Part shown: piece after piece, positions 1 to 6,194 of the stretch
Position numbering within the stretch: position 1 is the stretch's first letter
How the letters are laid out: every line of letters starts with the position of its first letter
Assembly: GCA_958451705.1 (NCBI GenBank)
Contig: CAUDRD010000101.1
Coordinates: 1 to 6,359, forward strand
Direction: 5' to 3'
From: an uncultured Oscillospiraceae bacterium
GTDB taxonomy: Bacteria; Bacillota; Clostridia; Oscillospirales; Acutalibacteraceae
DNA: 6,359 nt
The notes under the pieces: generated by a model
The model's input: only the letters and a program-made list of their open reading frames with translations
Databases searched by the model: none
What the model was told of the DNA's origin: nothing
Program-made: the position numbers and the translations under genes

Positions 1-51
1 GGTCTTATTTATTTTACAAAAAAATATGGTTTATAAAGCAATTTTTGTCTG

Positions 52-94
52 TTTTTCAGAGCAAAATAAGCCCTGAAAAATCATCTTGTGATGA
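52..94. repeat. Two adjacent small inverted repeats in the leader region
   Basis: The first repeat pairs positions 52-62 (TTTTTCAGAGC) with 70-80 (GCCCTGAAAAA), 10 of 11 positions complementary, around a 7-base A/T loop. The second pairs TCATC (81-85) with GATGA (90-94) around TTGT. Neither stem is followed by a clean T-run on either strand, because the T and A runs are inside the first stem. A standard intrinsic terminator is therefore not well supported. They lie upstream of the tetR promoter. They could be the remnant terminator of a gene left of the window, or a protein-binding dyad. I see no coding region in positions 1-230. Confidence 0.4.
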
Positions 95-140
95 AAAATG
101 AACGGAATTTAAAAAAATTGTTAAAGCTTAAAATATGAGA

Positions 141-168
141 TTGACTAACGGTCATTTTGTGATAAAAT
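141..168 (+). promoter_or_regulatory. Probable sigma-A promoter of the tetR-MMPL-lipoprotein operon
   Basis: The -35 element is TTGACT (141-146) and the -10 element is TAAAAT (163-168), separated by 16 bases. A TG at 160-161 forms an extended -10 (TGaTAAAAT). Each hexamer differs from consensus at one position. The start of transcription would be near 174-176, giving an untranslated leader of about 55 bases before the repressor ATG. The -35 hexamer lies inside the left operator dyad, so a bound repressor would block polymerase directly. Confidence 0.7.
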
Positions 169-201
169 AATTTCCGGTTTTAAAAAATGACTGTTAGTCA
201 A
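141..201. promoter_or_regulatory. Paired operator dyads, probable TetR autoregulation sites
   Basis: Two 13-bp dyads are present: TGACTAACGGTCA (142-154) and TGACTGTTAGTCA (188-200). Each is itself an inverted repeat with TGAC/GTCA ends. With flanks, 141-158 and 184-201 are reverse complements of each other at 17 of 18 positions. Their centres are 46 bp apart. One covers the -35 element and the other lies just after the predicted transcription start. TetR dimers typically bind such short dyads next to their own gene. That the downstream repressor binds here is inferred from position and symmetry. Confidence 0.75.
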
Positions 202-230
202 TTTTTGTCAAAAGATAAAAGAGGTGCAAT

Positions 231-857
231 ATGGATAAGATTACCCAAAAGAAAAACGAAAAGTATGCAAACCTCATTTCTGCGGCATATGAATTGTTTG
301 AGAAGGAGGGGATAGGCAGAGTTTCCATTGATGATATTGTAAAAAAAGTCGGCGTTGCCAAAGGAACTTTTTACCTTTATTTTCAGGATAAGGTAGATTT
401 AATTTCAAAGCTGATATTAAAAAAAGCGGCCGACTATATGCATTTTGAAATTGAAATTCCGGAAATAAATAACGACGAGGATTTAGGCAGATGCATAAGG
501 GGATACATCGATCTCCTTGTAGACTTTCTCGAAAAAAACAAGACTCTGACGCTGCTTATAGATAAAAATGTTCATGTCTGTGTCAATGCGGTAATAGAAA
601 ACAGAGAGGGTCCAATAAAGGAGCTTTACGATAAAATACTCTTTTACTTTGAAAAGCGAGGTTATCCCGAAAAACAGATTTCCGTAAAAATGTATTTATA
701 TATTAATCTCATTGTCTCTTCCTGCTGTAATGCAATTCTCAGGGGAAAGCCTTACAGTCTTGAAGAGGTAAAACCACATCTTTACGATATTGTCTCTATG
801 AGTATATACGGTGTAGAGCAGTACAGAATGAACAACGGCGAAGTGCCGCAGCATTAA
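231..857 (+). CDS. TetR/AcrR-family transcriptional repressor
   Basis: This is a 208-residue protein of normal length for TetR-family one-component regulators. The N-terminal DNA-binding domain is clear: a first helix at about 11-26 (AAYELFEKEG), then the helix-turn-helix at about 32-51 with the family hallmark GVAKGTFYLYFQDK (41-54). The rest, about 60-208, is the helical ligand-binding and dimerisation region. It is too variable to name a ligand. The ATG has a GAGGTG Shine-Dalgarno six bases upstream (221-226, counted from GAGG). The gene is first in a same-strand unit with an MMPL transporter and a lipoprotein, and two palindromic sites bracket its promoter. It therefore most likely represses this operon, including itself, and is released when a transported or related compound binds. 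The family assignment is secure; the target and ligand are inferred. Confidence 0.93.
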   Translation: MDKITQKKNEKYANLISAAYELFEKEGIGRVSIDDIVKKVGVAKGTFYLYFQDKVDLISKLILKKAADYMHFEIEIPEINNDEDLGRCIRGYIDLLVDFLEKNKTLTLLIDKNVHVCVNAVIENREGPIKELYDKILFYFEKRGYPEKQISVKMYLYINLIVSSCCNAILRGKPYSLEEVKPHLYDIVSMSIYGVEQYRMNNGEVPQH

Positions 858-858
858 G

Positions 859-897
859 AAAGGAACGGTATAAGGCTACCGTATGCAGAAGATATGA
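859..897 (+). promoter_or_regulatory. Intergenic hairpin and five-codon mini-ORF before the MMPL gene
   Basis: Between the repressor stop and the pump start, ACGGTA (865-870) and TACCGT (877-882) form a perfect 6-bp stem with a 6-base loop (TAAGGC). A Shine-Dalgarno-like AAAGGA (859-864) lies just before the stem, about 29 bases from the pump ATG. It would be only about 11 bases away if the hairpin folds. A second SD-like AAGG is in the loop (872-875), seven bases before an ATG at 883. That ATG opens a mini-ORF, ATG CAG AAG ATA TGA (883-897), whose end overlaps the pump ATG at 894 in another frame. The elements are visible; a role in translational coupling is inference. Confidence 0.4.
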
Positions 898-3026
898 TAA
901 AGAAAATAGCAAAATGGGAAACATATCACGCCAAAACGGTGTTTATAATTGCTCTTGTGCTTTTAATTCCGGCGCTTTTTGGTTTTATATGTACCCGGGT
1001 AAATTATGATATACTCTCGTACCTGCCTGAGGATCTCGAATCGGTGCAGGGTGAACAGATACTTGATGAAACCTTCAACAGCGCAGGTATGGCCATTGTA
1101 GTGGTGGAGGATATGCCGGCAAAGTATACTGCCGCTTTAAAAGAGGAAGTTTTAAAAATTGACTCAGTAAGCTCCGCAATCTGGATAGATGACCTTGCGG
1201 GAACCCAGGTTCCGGCGGATATTTTACCGGATGAAATAAAGCAGATATTTTACTCTGCCGACGAAAGCAAAACTATGATGCTTGTGCAGTTTACCCATTC
1301 AGGTTCATCAAACGAAACTATGCAGGCCATTAAGGAGATAAAAAAGCTAATTAATGAAAAGACCTTTATCAGCGGAATGTCGGCAATTACCGAGGATATA
1401 AAGGAACTAACCGACAGTCAGGCTCCAATATATATCGCCTTTGCGATAGCTTTAGCCCTTATAGTAATGTCCCTTATGATGGAGTCTTGGATTTTGCCCC
1501 TTGTAATACTTGTGGCTTTAGGTATGGCGATACTTTACAACATGGGCACTAACATATTTATGGGAGAAATTTCCTTTATCACCCAGGCTATAGCGGCTAT
1601 TCTTCAGCTTGGCGTAACTATGGACTATTCAATTTTCCTTATGGATCGTTACATTGAAGAAAAGCGTATTTATGACGACAGACGTGACGCTATGGCAAGC
1701 GCAGTTGTAAAGTCATTTACGGCCCTTGCGGGAAGCTCCCTTACAACAATTTTCGGCTTTGTGGCGCTGTGCTTTATGCAGCTTCGCTTAGGCTTTGACA
1801 TAGGCTTTGTCATGGCAAAGGGCGTTGTGTTCGGTATACTTATGGTTGTCCTTGTGCTTCCCGCCATGATTTTGCTCTTTGAAAAATATATCAATAAATA
1901 CAGACACCGCAATTTTATACCTCAATTTAACAGAACCAACGACTTTGTATTTAAACATAAAAAAGTATTAGCGCTGATTTTTGTCGTACTGCTTATTCCC
2001 GCATATTTTGTTCAGAAAAATGCGGATGTTTATTACAACATGGATAAAGCGCTGCCACAGAATTTAGTATCCATTGAGGGCCTCAATAAGCTTAAAACTG
2101 ATTTCGATATGGCTTCTACCCAGTTTTTGATTGTGGATGACACAATCCCTGCCGGTGAGCTTATGCAGATGGAAAAGAAAATAGAGAACCTTGACGGAGT
2201 TGCCTCTGTTCTGGCGTATAACTCAGTTTTAGGTCCTGCCGTTCCCGATGACATTATTCCCGAAGACATTCTTAAAATCTGTAAGCAGGACGGCAAGCAG
2301 ATGATTATGGTAAATTCGGAGTACGGCGCCGCAAGCGATGAGCTTAACGCTCAGATTGAACAGATGAACGCAATTGTTAAAGCCCATGACCCAAATGCCC
2401 TTATAACCGGCGAGGGAGCTTTGACAAAGGATTTGATAACTACTACCGACAGGGATTTCCTTGTAACGAGTATACTTTCTGTTGTGGCTATATTTATTCT
2501 TATTGCCCTTTGCTTCAAGTCTTTTTCAATTCCCATTTTACTGGTGCTTTCAATCGAGTTTGCAATTTGGATTAACCTTGCCTGTGCTACAATTATGGGT
2601 ACGGAAATTTCCTTTGTCTCGCCGACGGTTATTAACTGTGTACAGCTCGGTGCAACGGTGGATTACGCAATCTTAATAACCACCCGTTTCCGTGAAGAGC
2701 TTCACCTTGGCAGGCCGAAAAAGGAGGCTATACTCAACGCCGCCAACGCCGCCGAACGTTCCATACTTCAAAGCGCGTCTGTTTTCTTTGTGGCGACCTT
2801 CGGAGTGTATCTCATATGCGATATCTCACTTATAAAGGGAATATGCGTGCTTCTTGCAAGAGGTTCAATTGTAAGTATGCTTGTAATTGTATTTTTCCTT
2901 ACTCCAATGCTTTATCTCTGCGAAGGATTTATCAACAAAACCACCTTCGGCTGGCGAAATGATAATCCGCAAAATAAAAGCAAACGTAAGTTTATAAAGA
3001 AAGGTAAGGTACGCAGCGATGTTTAA
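894..3026 (+). CDS. MMPL/RND-superfamily exporter, two-halved 12-TM protein
   Basis: This is a 710-residue membrane protein with the duplicated MMPL (RND superfamily) plan. Half one has TM1 at about 14-34, an extracytoplasmic loop to about 176, and TM2-6 to about 335. Half two has TM7 at about 357-373, a second loop to about 520, and TM8-12 from 522 to about 680, followed by a basic cytoplasmic tail. The halves align by eye: GEISF...QLGVTMDYSI (D244-Y245) matches TEISF...QLGATVDYAI (D590-Y591). These Asp-Tyr pairs sit where MMPL proteins such as mycobacterial MmpL3 carry their proton-relay residues, so proton-driven export is expected. The loops also match (VPADILPDEI from 106; VPDDIIPEDI from 450). 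Substrates of the family are often lipids or amphipathic compounds; this one's is unknown. No strong Shine-Dalgarno lies directly before the ATG. The gene overlaps the next one by 8 bases. Confidence 0.92.
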   Translation: MIKKIAKWETYHAKTVFIIALVLLIPALFGFICTRVNYDILSYLPEDLESVQGEQILDETFNSAGMAIVVVEDMPAKYTAALKEEVLKIDSVSSAIWIDDLAGTQVPADILPDEIKQIFYSADESKTMMLVQFTHSGSSNETMQAIKEIKKLINEKTFISGMSAITEDIKELTDSQAPIYIAFAIALALIVMSLMMESWILPLVILVALGMAILYNMGTNIFMGEISFITQAIAAILQLGVTMDYSIFLMDRYIEEKRIYDDRRDAMASAVVKSFTALAGSSLTTIFGFVALCFMQLRLGFDIGFVMAKGVVFGILMVVLVLPAMILLFEKYINKYRHRNFIPQFNRTNDFVFKHKKVLALIFVVLLIPAYFVQKNADVYYNMDKALPQNLVSIEGLNKLKTDFDMASTQFLIVDDTIPAGELMQMEKKIENLDGVASVLAYNSVLGPAVPDDIIPEDILKICKQDGKQMIMVNSEYGAASDELNAQIEQMNAIVKAHDPNALITGEGALTKDLITTTDRDFLVTSILSVVAIFILIALCFKSFSIPILLVLSIEFAIWINLACATIMGTEISFVSPTVINCVQLGATVDYAILITTRFREELHLGRPKKEAILNAANAAERSILQSASVFFVATFGVYLICDISLIKGICVLLARGSIVSMLVIVFFLTPMLYLCEGFINKTTFGWRNDNPQNKSKRKFIKKGKVRSDV

Positions 3027-4704
3027 AAATAAATTAATCAAGGGTATAAGCGCTTTGCTTGCCGTAATTCTTGTTTTGCCCATTGCGGCAGGCTGTCAAA
3101 AAGAAACCGTAACCGACAATCAGATTTTAAATCAGGAGCTTGGCAGTGAAGAGTACGTTCAGCAGACATATACCGCTAAGGCTCAAAACGTTAAAAAAGA
3201 CGAAACTGTTTATGTAAACACAAAAGCCGACGGAACGGTTTATAAAGTAAATGTCACCGACTGGCTTCATACGGATACCCCTCAGGTAAGGGTCACGGAT
3301 GTGAGCAATCTTACGGATATTAAAAATGTAAAATCCCTTACAACTCCCGTTATCGAAAACGGAAACCTTTACTGGGATATGGATACCACTGACCTTTATT
3401 ACAGCGGCGTTACCGAGCAGCAGCCTCCGGTAAAGTTTACAATTAAGTATTTTCTCGAAGGTAAAGAGATGACAGCTGAAGAAATTGCAGGTCAAAAGGG
3501 AAATGTGAAAATTCAGATAACCGCCGAAAACAGCCTTAAAAAGAAAGTAACCGTTGAGGGCAAGGAGTACGAGATAACCTGCCCAATGCTTATAGCCGGC
3601 GGAACCATTATGTCGGAGGACACTTTCAGCAATATTGCAATTGACCACGGCAGCGCCATAAGCGACGGAGCAAAGCAGATTGTATTTTTTGCCGGAGTGC
3701 CCGGGATGGACGAAAGCTTAGGCCTGTCCGATCTCGATATAAGCTTAATAGATAAGTCCATGTATTCCGATACCTATACGATTACCGCCTATACGGAAAA
3801 ATTTGAGCTGGGCAATTTAATGTTTGCGGTTATGCCTTTTTCATCGGTCGGCACTTTAGGCAACGGTGGACTTACCGACAGCATAGACAGCGTAAAGGAT
3901 GTCCTTACAGATATAGAGAAAATAGAAACCGCTATGAACGGTCTTGACGTCAATAAAATTATCGACCTTCTCTACGGCGATTCAAATAAAATCGAAAACA
4001 TAATGAGCGCCGTAAGCGAAGCGTCGGCTCTTTATAACGATAACGAAAAGCTTCTTAAAGTTTTAGGCGGTTATATGACCGATGAAAACATTAAGAAGAT
4101 AGATAAGCTTATTACGGACTTAAACAATACGGATCTGGATTCCCTTGCAAAAACTTTGAGCGACCCGGCCCTTCAAAAGTTGTTGGCAATGCTTCCTCAG
4201 CTTTCTGAAAGTATTTCGAGTGTTACAGAGCTGGCTCAGGATTTAGAGAATGTAATGCCGATTTTTGAAAGCCTTGCAAAGCAGATGGATGATCCCGAAA
4301 TTAAAAAGTCCGTTGAAAACCTGCCCCAGACCTTAAAGAAGCTTAATGAAATTCTCAATGTCATGAATGAAAACAAAGAGCTTCTCGAAACCTTTGGAAA
4401 ACTTGCAAGCGGCGACAGCGTTGAGCAGATTGAAGCGCTTTTAGATACGGCGGATAAATATGTGGGAACAGGCTCTATTTCCAAGGAACAGTCGGAATCC
4501 CTTGCGGGAAAAATGAAGGAATGGCTTGTTTTCGGCAGTGAGTATGATATCTTTACAAAGCGTACCGATGACATGACTTCGACCGTTGTCTTTACCTATA
4601 AAACTGATGCGGTTTCAGCTCCTAAGGAGGAAACAAAAGCGGTTGCATCGGAAGAAACTCAGGAGAAAGGCATTGTTGCCTGGTTCAAAAATCTCTTTAA
4701 CTAA
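3019..4704 (+). CDS. Putative surface lipoprotein partner of the MMPL exporter, with long helical region
   Basis: This is a 561-residue protein starting with a lipoprotein signal: a basic N-terminus, a hydrophobic stretch (10-22), then AAGC with Cys26 as the lipidated residue. It would be anchored to the outer face of the membrane. Residues about 45-280 look beta-rich, including DGTVYKVNVTDWL (71-83). Residues about 286-481 are almost entirely helical, with Leu/Ile spacing suggesting coiled coils. Around 505-535, YDIFTKRTDDM and VVFTYKTD look like returning strands. The end is an acidic linker and an amphipathic WFKNLFN tail. I recall similar uncharacterised proteins beside MMPL genes in Firmicutes, and some resemblance to helical YhgE/Pip extracellular regions, but cannot name a family. 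Its start overlaps the pump gene by 8 bases with AAGGT eight bases upstream, implying coupled expression. The partner role is inferred from context. Confidence 0.75.
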   Translation: MFKNKLIKGISALLAVILVLPIAAGCQKETVTDNQILNQELGSEEYVQQTYTAKAQNVKKDETVYVNTKADGTVYKVNVTDWLHTDTPQVRVTDVSNLTDIKNVKSLTTPVIENGNLYWDMDTTDLYYSGVTEQQPPVKFTIKYFLEGKEMTAEEIAGQKGNVKIQITAENSLKKKVTVEGKEYEITCPMLIAGGTIMSEDTFSNIAIDHGSAISDGAKQIVFFAGVPGMDESLGLSDLDISLIDKSMYSDTYTITAYTEKFELGNLMFAVMPFSSVGTLGNGGLTDSIDSVKDVLTDIEKIETAMNGLDVNKIIDLLYGDSNKIENIMSAVSEASALYNDNEKLLKVLGGYMTDENIKKIDKLITDLNNTDLDSLAKTLSDPALQKLLAMLPQLSESISSVTELAQDLENVMPIFESLAKQMDDPEIKKSVENLPQTLKKLNEILNVMNENKELLETFGKLASGDSVEQIEALLDTADKYVGTGSISKEQSESLAGKMKEWLVFGSEYDIFTKRTDDMTSTVVFTYKTDAVSAPKEETKAVASEETQEKGIVAWFKNLFN

Positions 4705-4718
4705 TACAAAATAGATAT

Positions 4719-4762
4719 AAGCCGAAAAGTGCAGCGTGATTTGCATCTTTCCGGCTTTTTCT
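4719..4762 (+). terminator. Intrinsic terminator ending the tetR-MMPL-lipoprotein operon
   Basis: A stem begins 15 bases after the lipoprotein stop codon. AAGCCG...AAAGTGCA (4719-4733) pairs with TGCAT CTTT CCGGCTT (4742-4757), with one mismatch and one bulged base. The loop is about 8 bases, and a T-run (TTTTTCTC) follows directly. This matches the form of a Rho-independent terminator. It separates this unit from the alcohol dehydrogenase gene downstream. Confidence 0.82.
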
Positions 4763-4772
4763 CTTAATATAA

Positions 4773-4807
4773 AGCAAACTTCATTGCGTTTGAAATTTTT
4801 GTTTGCT
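4773..4807. repeat. Inverted repeat AGCAAAC / GTTTGCT upstream of fucO-like gene
   Basis: AGCAAAC (4773-4779) is exactly repeated in reverse complement as GTTTGCT (4801-4807), 21 bases apart. A further GTTTG (4788-4792) lies between them and could pair alternatively with the left arm. It sits directly after the operon terminator and before the candidate promoter. It may be an upstream regulator site or chance in AT-rich DNA. Confidence 0.3.
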
Positions 4808-4836
4808 GATATTGTTATAAAAATCTCCCTAAATAT

Positions 4837-4866
4837 TTGTCAGTAATTACATTGTTAATTTATAGA
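4837..4866 (+). promoter_or_regulatory. Candidate promoter of the fucO-like gene
   Basis: TTGTCA (4837-4842, one mismatch to the -35 consensus) is followed after 18 bases by TATAGA (4861-4866, two mismatches to the -10). Transcription would start near 4873, leaving an untranslated leader of about 100 bases. The region is AT-rich and other -10-like hexamers exist (for example TATAAA at 4816-4821, without a well-spaced -35). The exact promoter is therefore uncertain. A promoter somewhere here is expected because a terminator lies just upstream. Confidence 0.4.
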
Positions 4867-4869
4867 CAA
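4852..4869. promoter_or_regulatory. Possible Rex-type redox operator overlapping the fucO promoter
   Basis: The sequence TTGTTAA-TTTA-TAGACAA has the spacing of the Rex operator (TTGTTAA-n4-TTAACAA). The left half is perfect and the right half matches at 5 of 7 positions. It overlaps the predicted -10 hexamer. Rex represses fermentation genes, including alcohol dehydrogenases, when the NADH/NAD+ ratio is low in many Firmicutes. The downstream gene is such a dehydrogenase, which supports the idea. In AT-rich DNA a partial match can arise by chance. Confidence 0.35.
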
Positions 4870-4973
4870 AGTCGGCTGGAAGTTATTTAATTTAGATGGC
4901 GCAGAAATTTTATATTTTTTTAATAAACGACTGTGCGCTTAAAAAAATATTATTTTGAAGGAGAGAATATACT

Positions 4974-6122
4974 ATGGCAAATCGTATTGTACTTAACACA
5001 ATTTCATACCACGGCAAAGGCGCAATTGAAAACATTGTTCCTGAGCTTACTGCAAGAGGAATGAAAAAAACTTTCGTTTGCTCCGACCCTGATCTTCTCA
5101 AATTCGGCGTTACAAAAAAGGTTACCGACCTTTTGGACGCAGCAAATTTTGATTATGAAATCTACAGCGATATAAAGGCAAATCCCACAATTGAAAATGT
5201 ACAGACAGGCGTTGCCGCATTTAAAGACAGCGGCGCTGACTGCATCGTTGCAATCGGCGGCGGTTCCTCAATGGATACAGCAAAGGCAATCGGCATTATA
5301 ATCGAGAACCCTGAGTTTGCCGATGTACGCAGCCTTGAGGGTGTGGCTCCCACAAAGAACCACGCTGTTTTCACAATCGCAGTACCTACTACAGCCGGAA
5401 CAGCCGCAGAGGTTACAATTAACTACGTTATCACAGACGTTGAGAAGAAGCGTAAATTTGTATGTGTCGATACCCATGATATTCCCGAAGTAGCCGTTGT
5501 TGACCCCGATATGATGTCCACTATGCCTAAGGGACTTACCGCTGCAACAGGTATGGATGCCCTTACCCATGCAATTGAAGGCTACATAACAAAGGCAGCC
5601 TGGGAAATGACGGATATGTTCCACCTTAAGGCTATTGAGCTTATTTCAAAATATCTTCGTGCCGCTGTTGAAAACACTCCTGAGGGACGTGAGGGAATGG
5701 CTCTTGCTCAGTACATCGCCGGTCAGGGCTTCTCAAACGTAGGTCTTGGCATTGTTCACTCAATGGCACACAGCCTCGGCGCTGTTTATGATACTCCCCA
5801 CGGTGTTGCGAACGCAATTCTTCTTCCCACAATCATGGAGTACAACGCTCCCTGCACAGGTGAGAAGTACAGAGATATTGCAAAGGCTATGGGTGTTGAG
5901 GGCGTTGACGAGATGACTCTCGACGAGGCGAGAAAAGCGGCCTGCAATGCTGTAAAGCAGCTTTCAATGGATGTGGGAATCCCCGCAGACCTTAAAGATA
6001 TTGTAAAGGAAGAGGATGTACAGTTCCTGAGCGAATCCGCTTATGCAGATGCCTGCCGTCCCGGAAATCCCCGTGACACAAGCGTTGAAGAGATCGCAGA
6101 GCTTTACAGAAGCCTTATGTAA
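4974..6122 (+). CDS. fucO: Lactaldehyde reductase / 1,2-propanediol oxidoreductase, iron-dependent alcohol dehydrogenase
   Basis: This 382-residue protein is essentially full length compared with E. coli FucO and strongly similar throughout (NPEFADVRSLEG, TTAGTAAEVTINYVITD, RKFVCVD.HDIP, GMDALTHAIEGYIT, GFSNVGLGIVH). It should reduce L-lactaldehyde to 1,2-propanediol with NADH, or the reverse, in the cytoplasm. Related family members accept other short aldehydes and alcohols. The nucleotide-binding GGGS is at 95-98 with D101 following. The four metal ligands are all present: D195, H199, H262 and H276, one residue offset from E. coli D196, H200, H263 and H277. AAGGAG (4958-4963) lies ten bases before the ATG. 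It stands alone between terminators with no fucose or rhamnose catabolic gene in view. Its role may be general aldehyde disposal and NAD+ regeneration rather than fucose use. Confidence 0.93.
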   Translation: MANRIVLNTISYHGKGAIENIVPELTARGMKKTFVCSDPDLLKFGVTKKVTDLLDAANFDYEIYSDIKANPTIENVQTGVAAFKDSGADCIVAIGGGSSMDTAKAIGIIIENPEFADVRSLEGVAPTKNHAVFTIAVPTTAGTAAEVTINYVITDVEKKRKFVCVDTHDIPEVAVVDPDMMSTMPKGLTAATGMDALTHAIEGYITKAAWEMTDMFHLKAIELISKYLRAAVENTPEGREGMALAQYIAGQGFSNVGLGIVHSMAHSLGAVYDTPHGVANAILLPTIMEYNAPCTGEKYRDIAKAMGVEGVDEMTLDEARKAACNAVKQLSMDVGIPADLKDIVKEEDVQFLSESAYADACRPGNPRDTSVEEIAELYRSLM

Positions 6123-6154
6123 TTTCTTTTTGACAGCTGAACATAAAACTAATG

Positions 6155-6183
6155 AGCCCGGACTTTTAAGTCCGGGCTTTCTT
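6155..6183 (+). terminator. Strong intrinsic terminator after fucO, possibly shared with feoB
   Basis: AGCCCGGACTT (6155-6165) pairs perfectly with AAGTCCGGGCT (6168-6178), a GC-rich 11-bp palindrome, followed by TTTCTTCTTT. It lies 32 bases after the fucO stop codon. On the minus strand the same stem lies 16 bases past the feoB stop and is followed by a moderately T-rich run (ATTAGTTTTATG). It may therefore serve both convergent genes, more weakly for feoB. Confidence 0.9.
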
Positions 6184-6194
6184 CTTTCCCTGCT

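Noticed and set aside
1..230. A divergent or partial gene at the left edge
   Set aside because: Frequent stops in all frames and no conserved peptide on either strand. The minus-strand promoter-like words have poor spacing (about 19 bases).
2482..2676. 64-codon plus-strand frame inside the MMPL gene
   Set aside because: It is a +1-shifted reading of transmembrane codons and so looks hydrophobic by default. The MMPL frame carries the conserved DY motif through the same bases.
894..3026. Pump as SecD/SecF or a hydrophobe/amphiphile efflux-1 protein of tripartite type
   Set aside because: There is no SecDF signature. The 710-residue size with short loops and paired QLG.T.DY motifs fits MMPL far better than the roughly 1000-residue tripartite RND pumps.
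3127..3648. 173-codon open frame on the minus strand inside the lipoprotein gene
   Set aside because: It lies wholly antisense to a well-supported lipoprotein coding region. It has no plausible family resemblance or Shine-Dalgarno context, and its cysteine- and phenylalanine-rich composition is typical of a reverse-frame shadow.
4236..4574. 112-codon minus-strand frame opposite the helical region
   Set aside because: Its serine- and leucine-rich composition is what antisense reading of Glu/Lys/Leu codons yields. The plus-strand gene explains the region fully.
4870..4960. Possible riboswitch or leader structure before the fucO-like gene
   Set aside because: Only a weak 5-bp pairing (GCGCA at 4899-4903 with TGCGC at 4934-4938) across a 30-base AT-rich loop is visible. 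No known aptamer core is recognisable.
5268..5624. 118-codon minus-strand frame with many cysteines and histidines
   Set aside because: Its apparent metal-binding look is an artefact of reading antisense to the GC-containing codons of the conserved fucO-like gene, which is certain on the plus strand.
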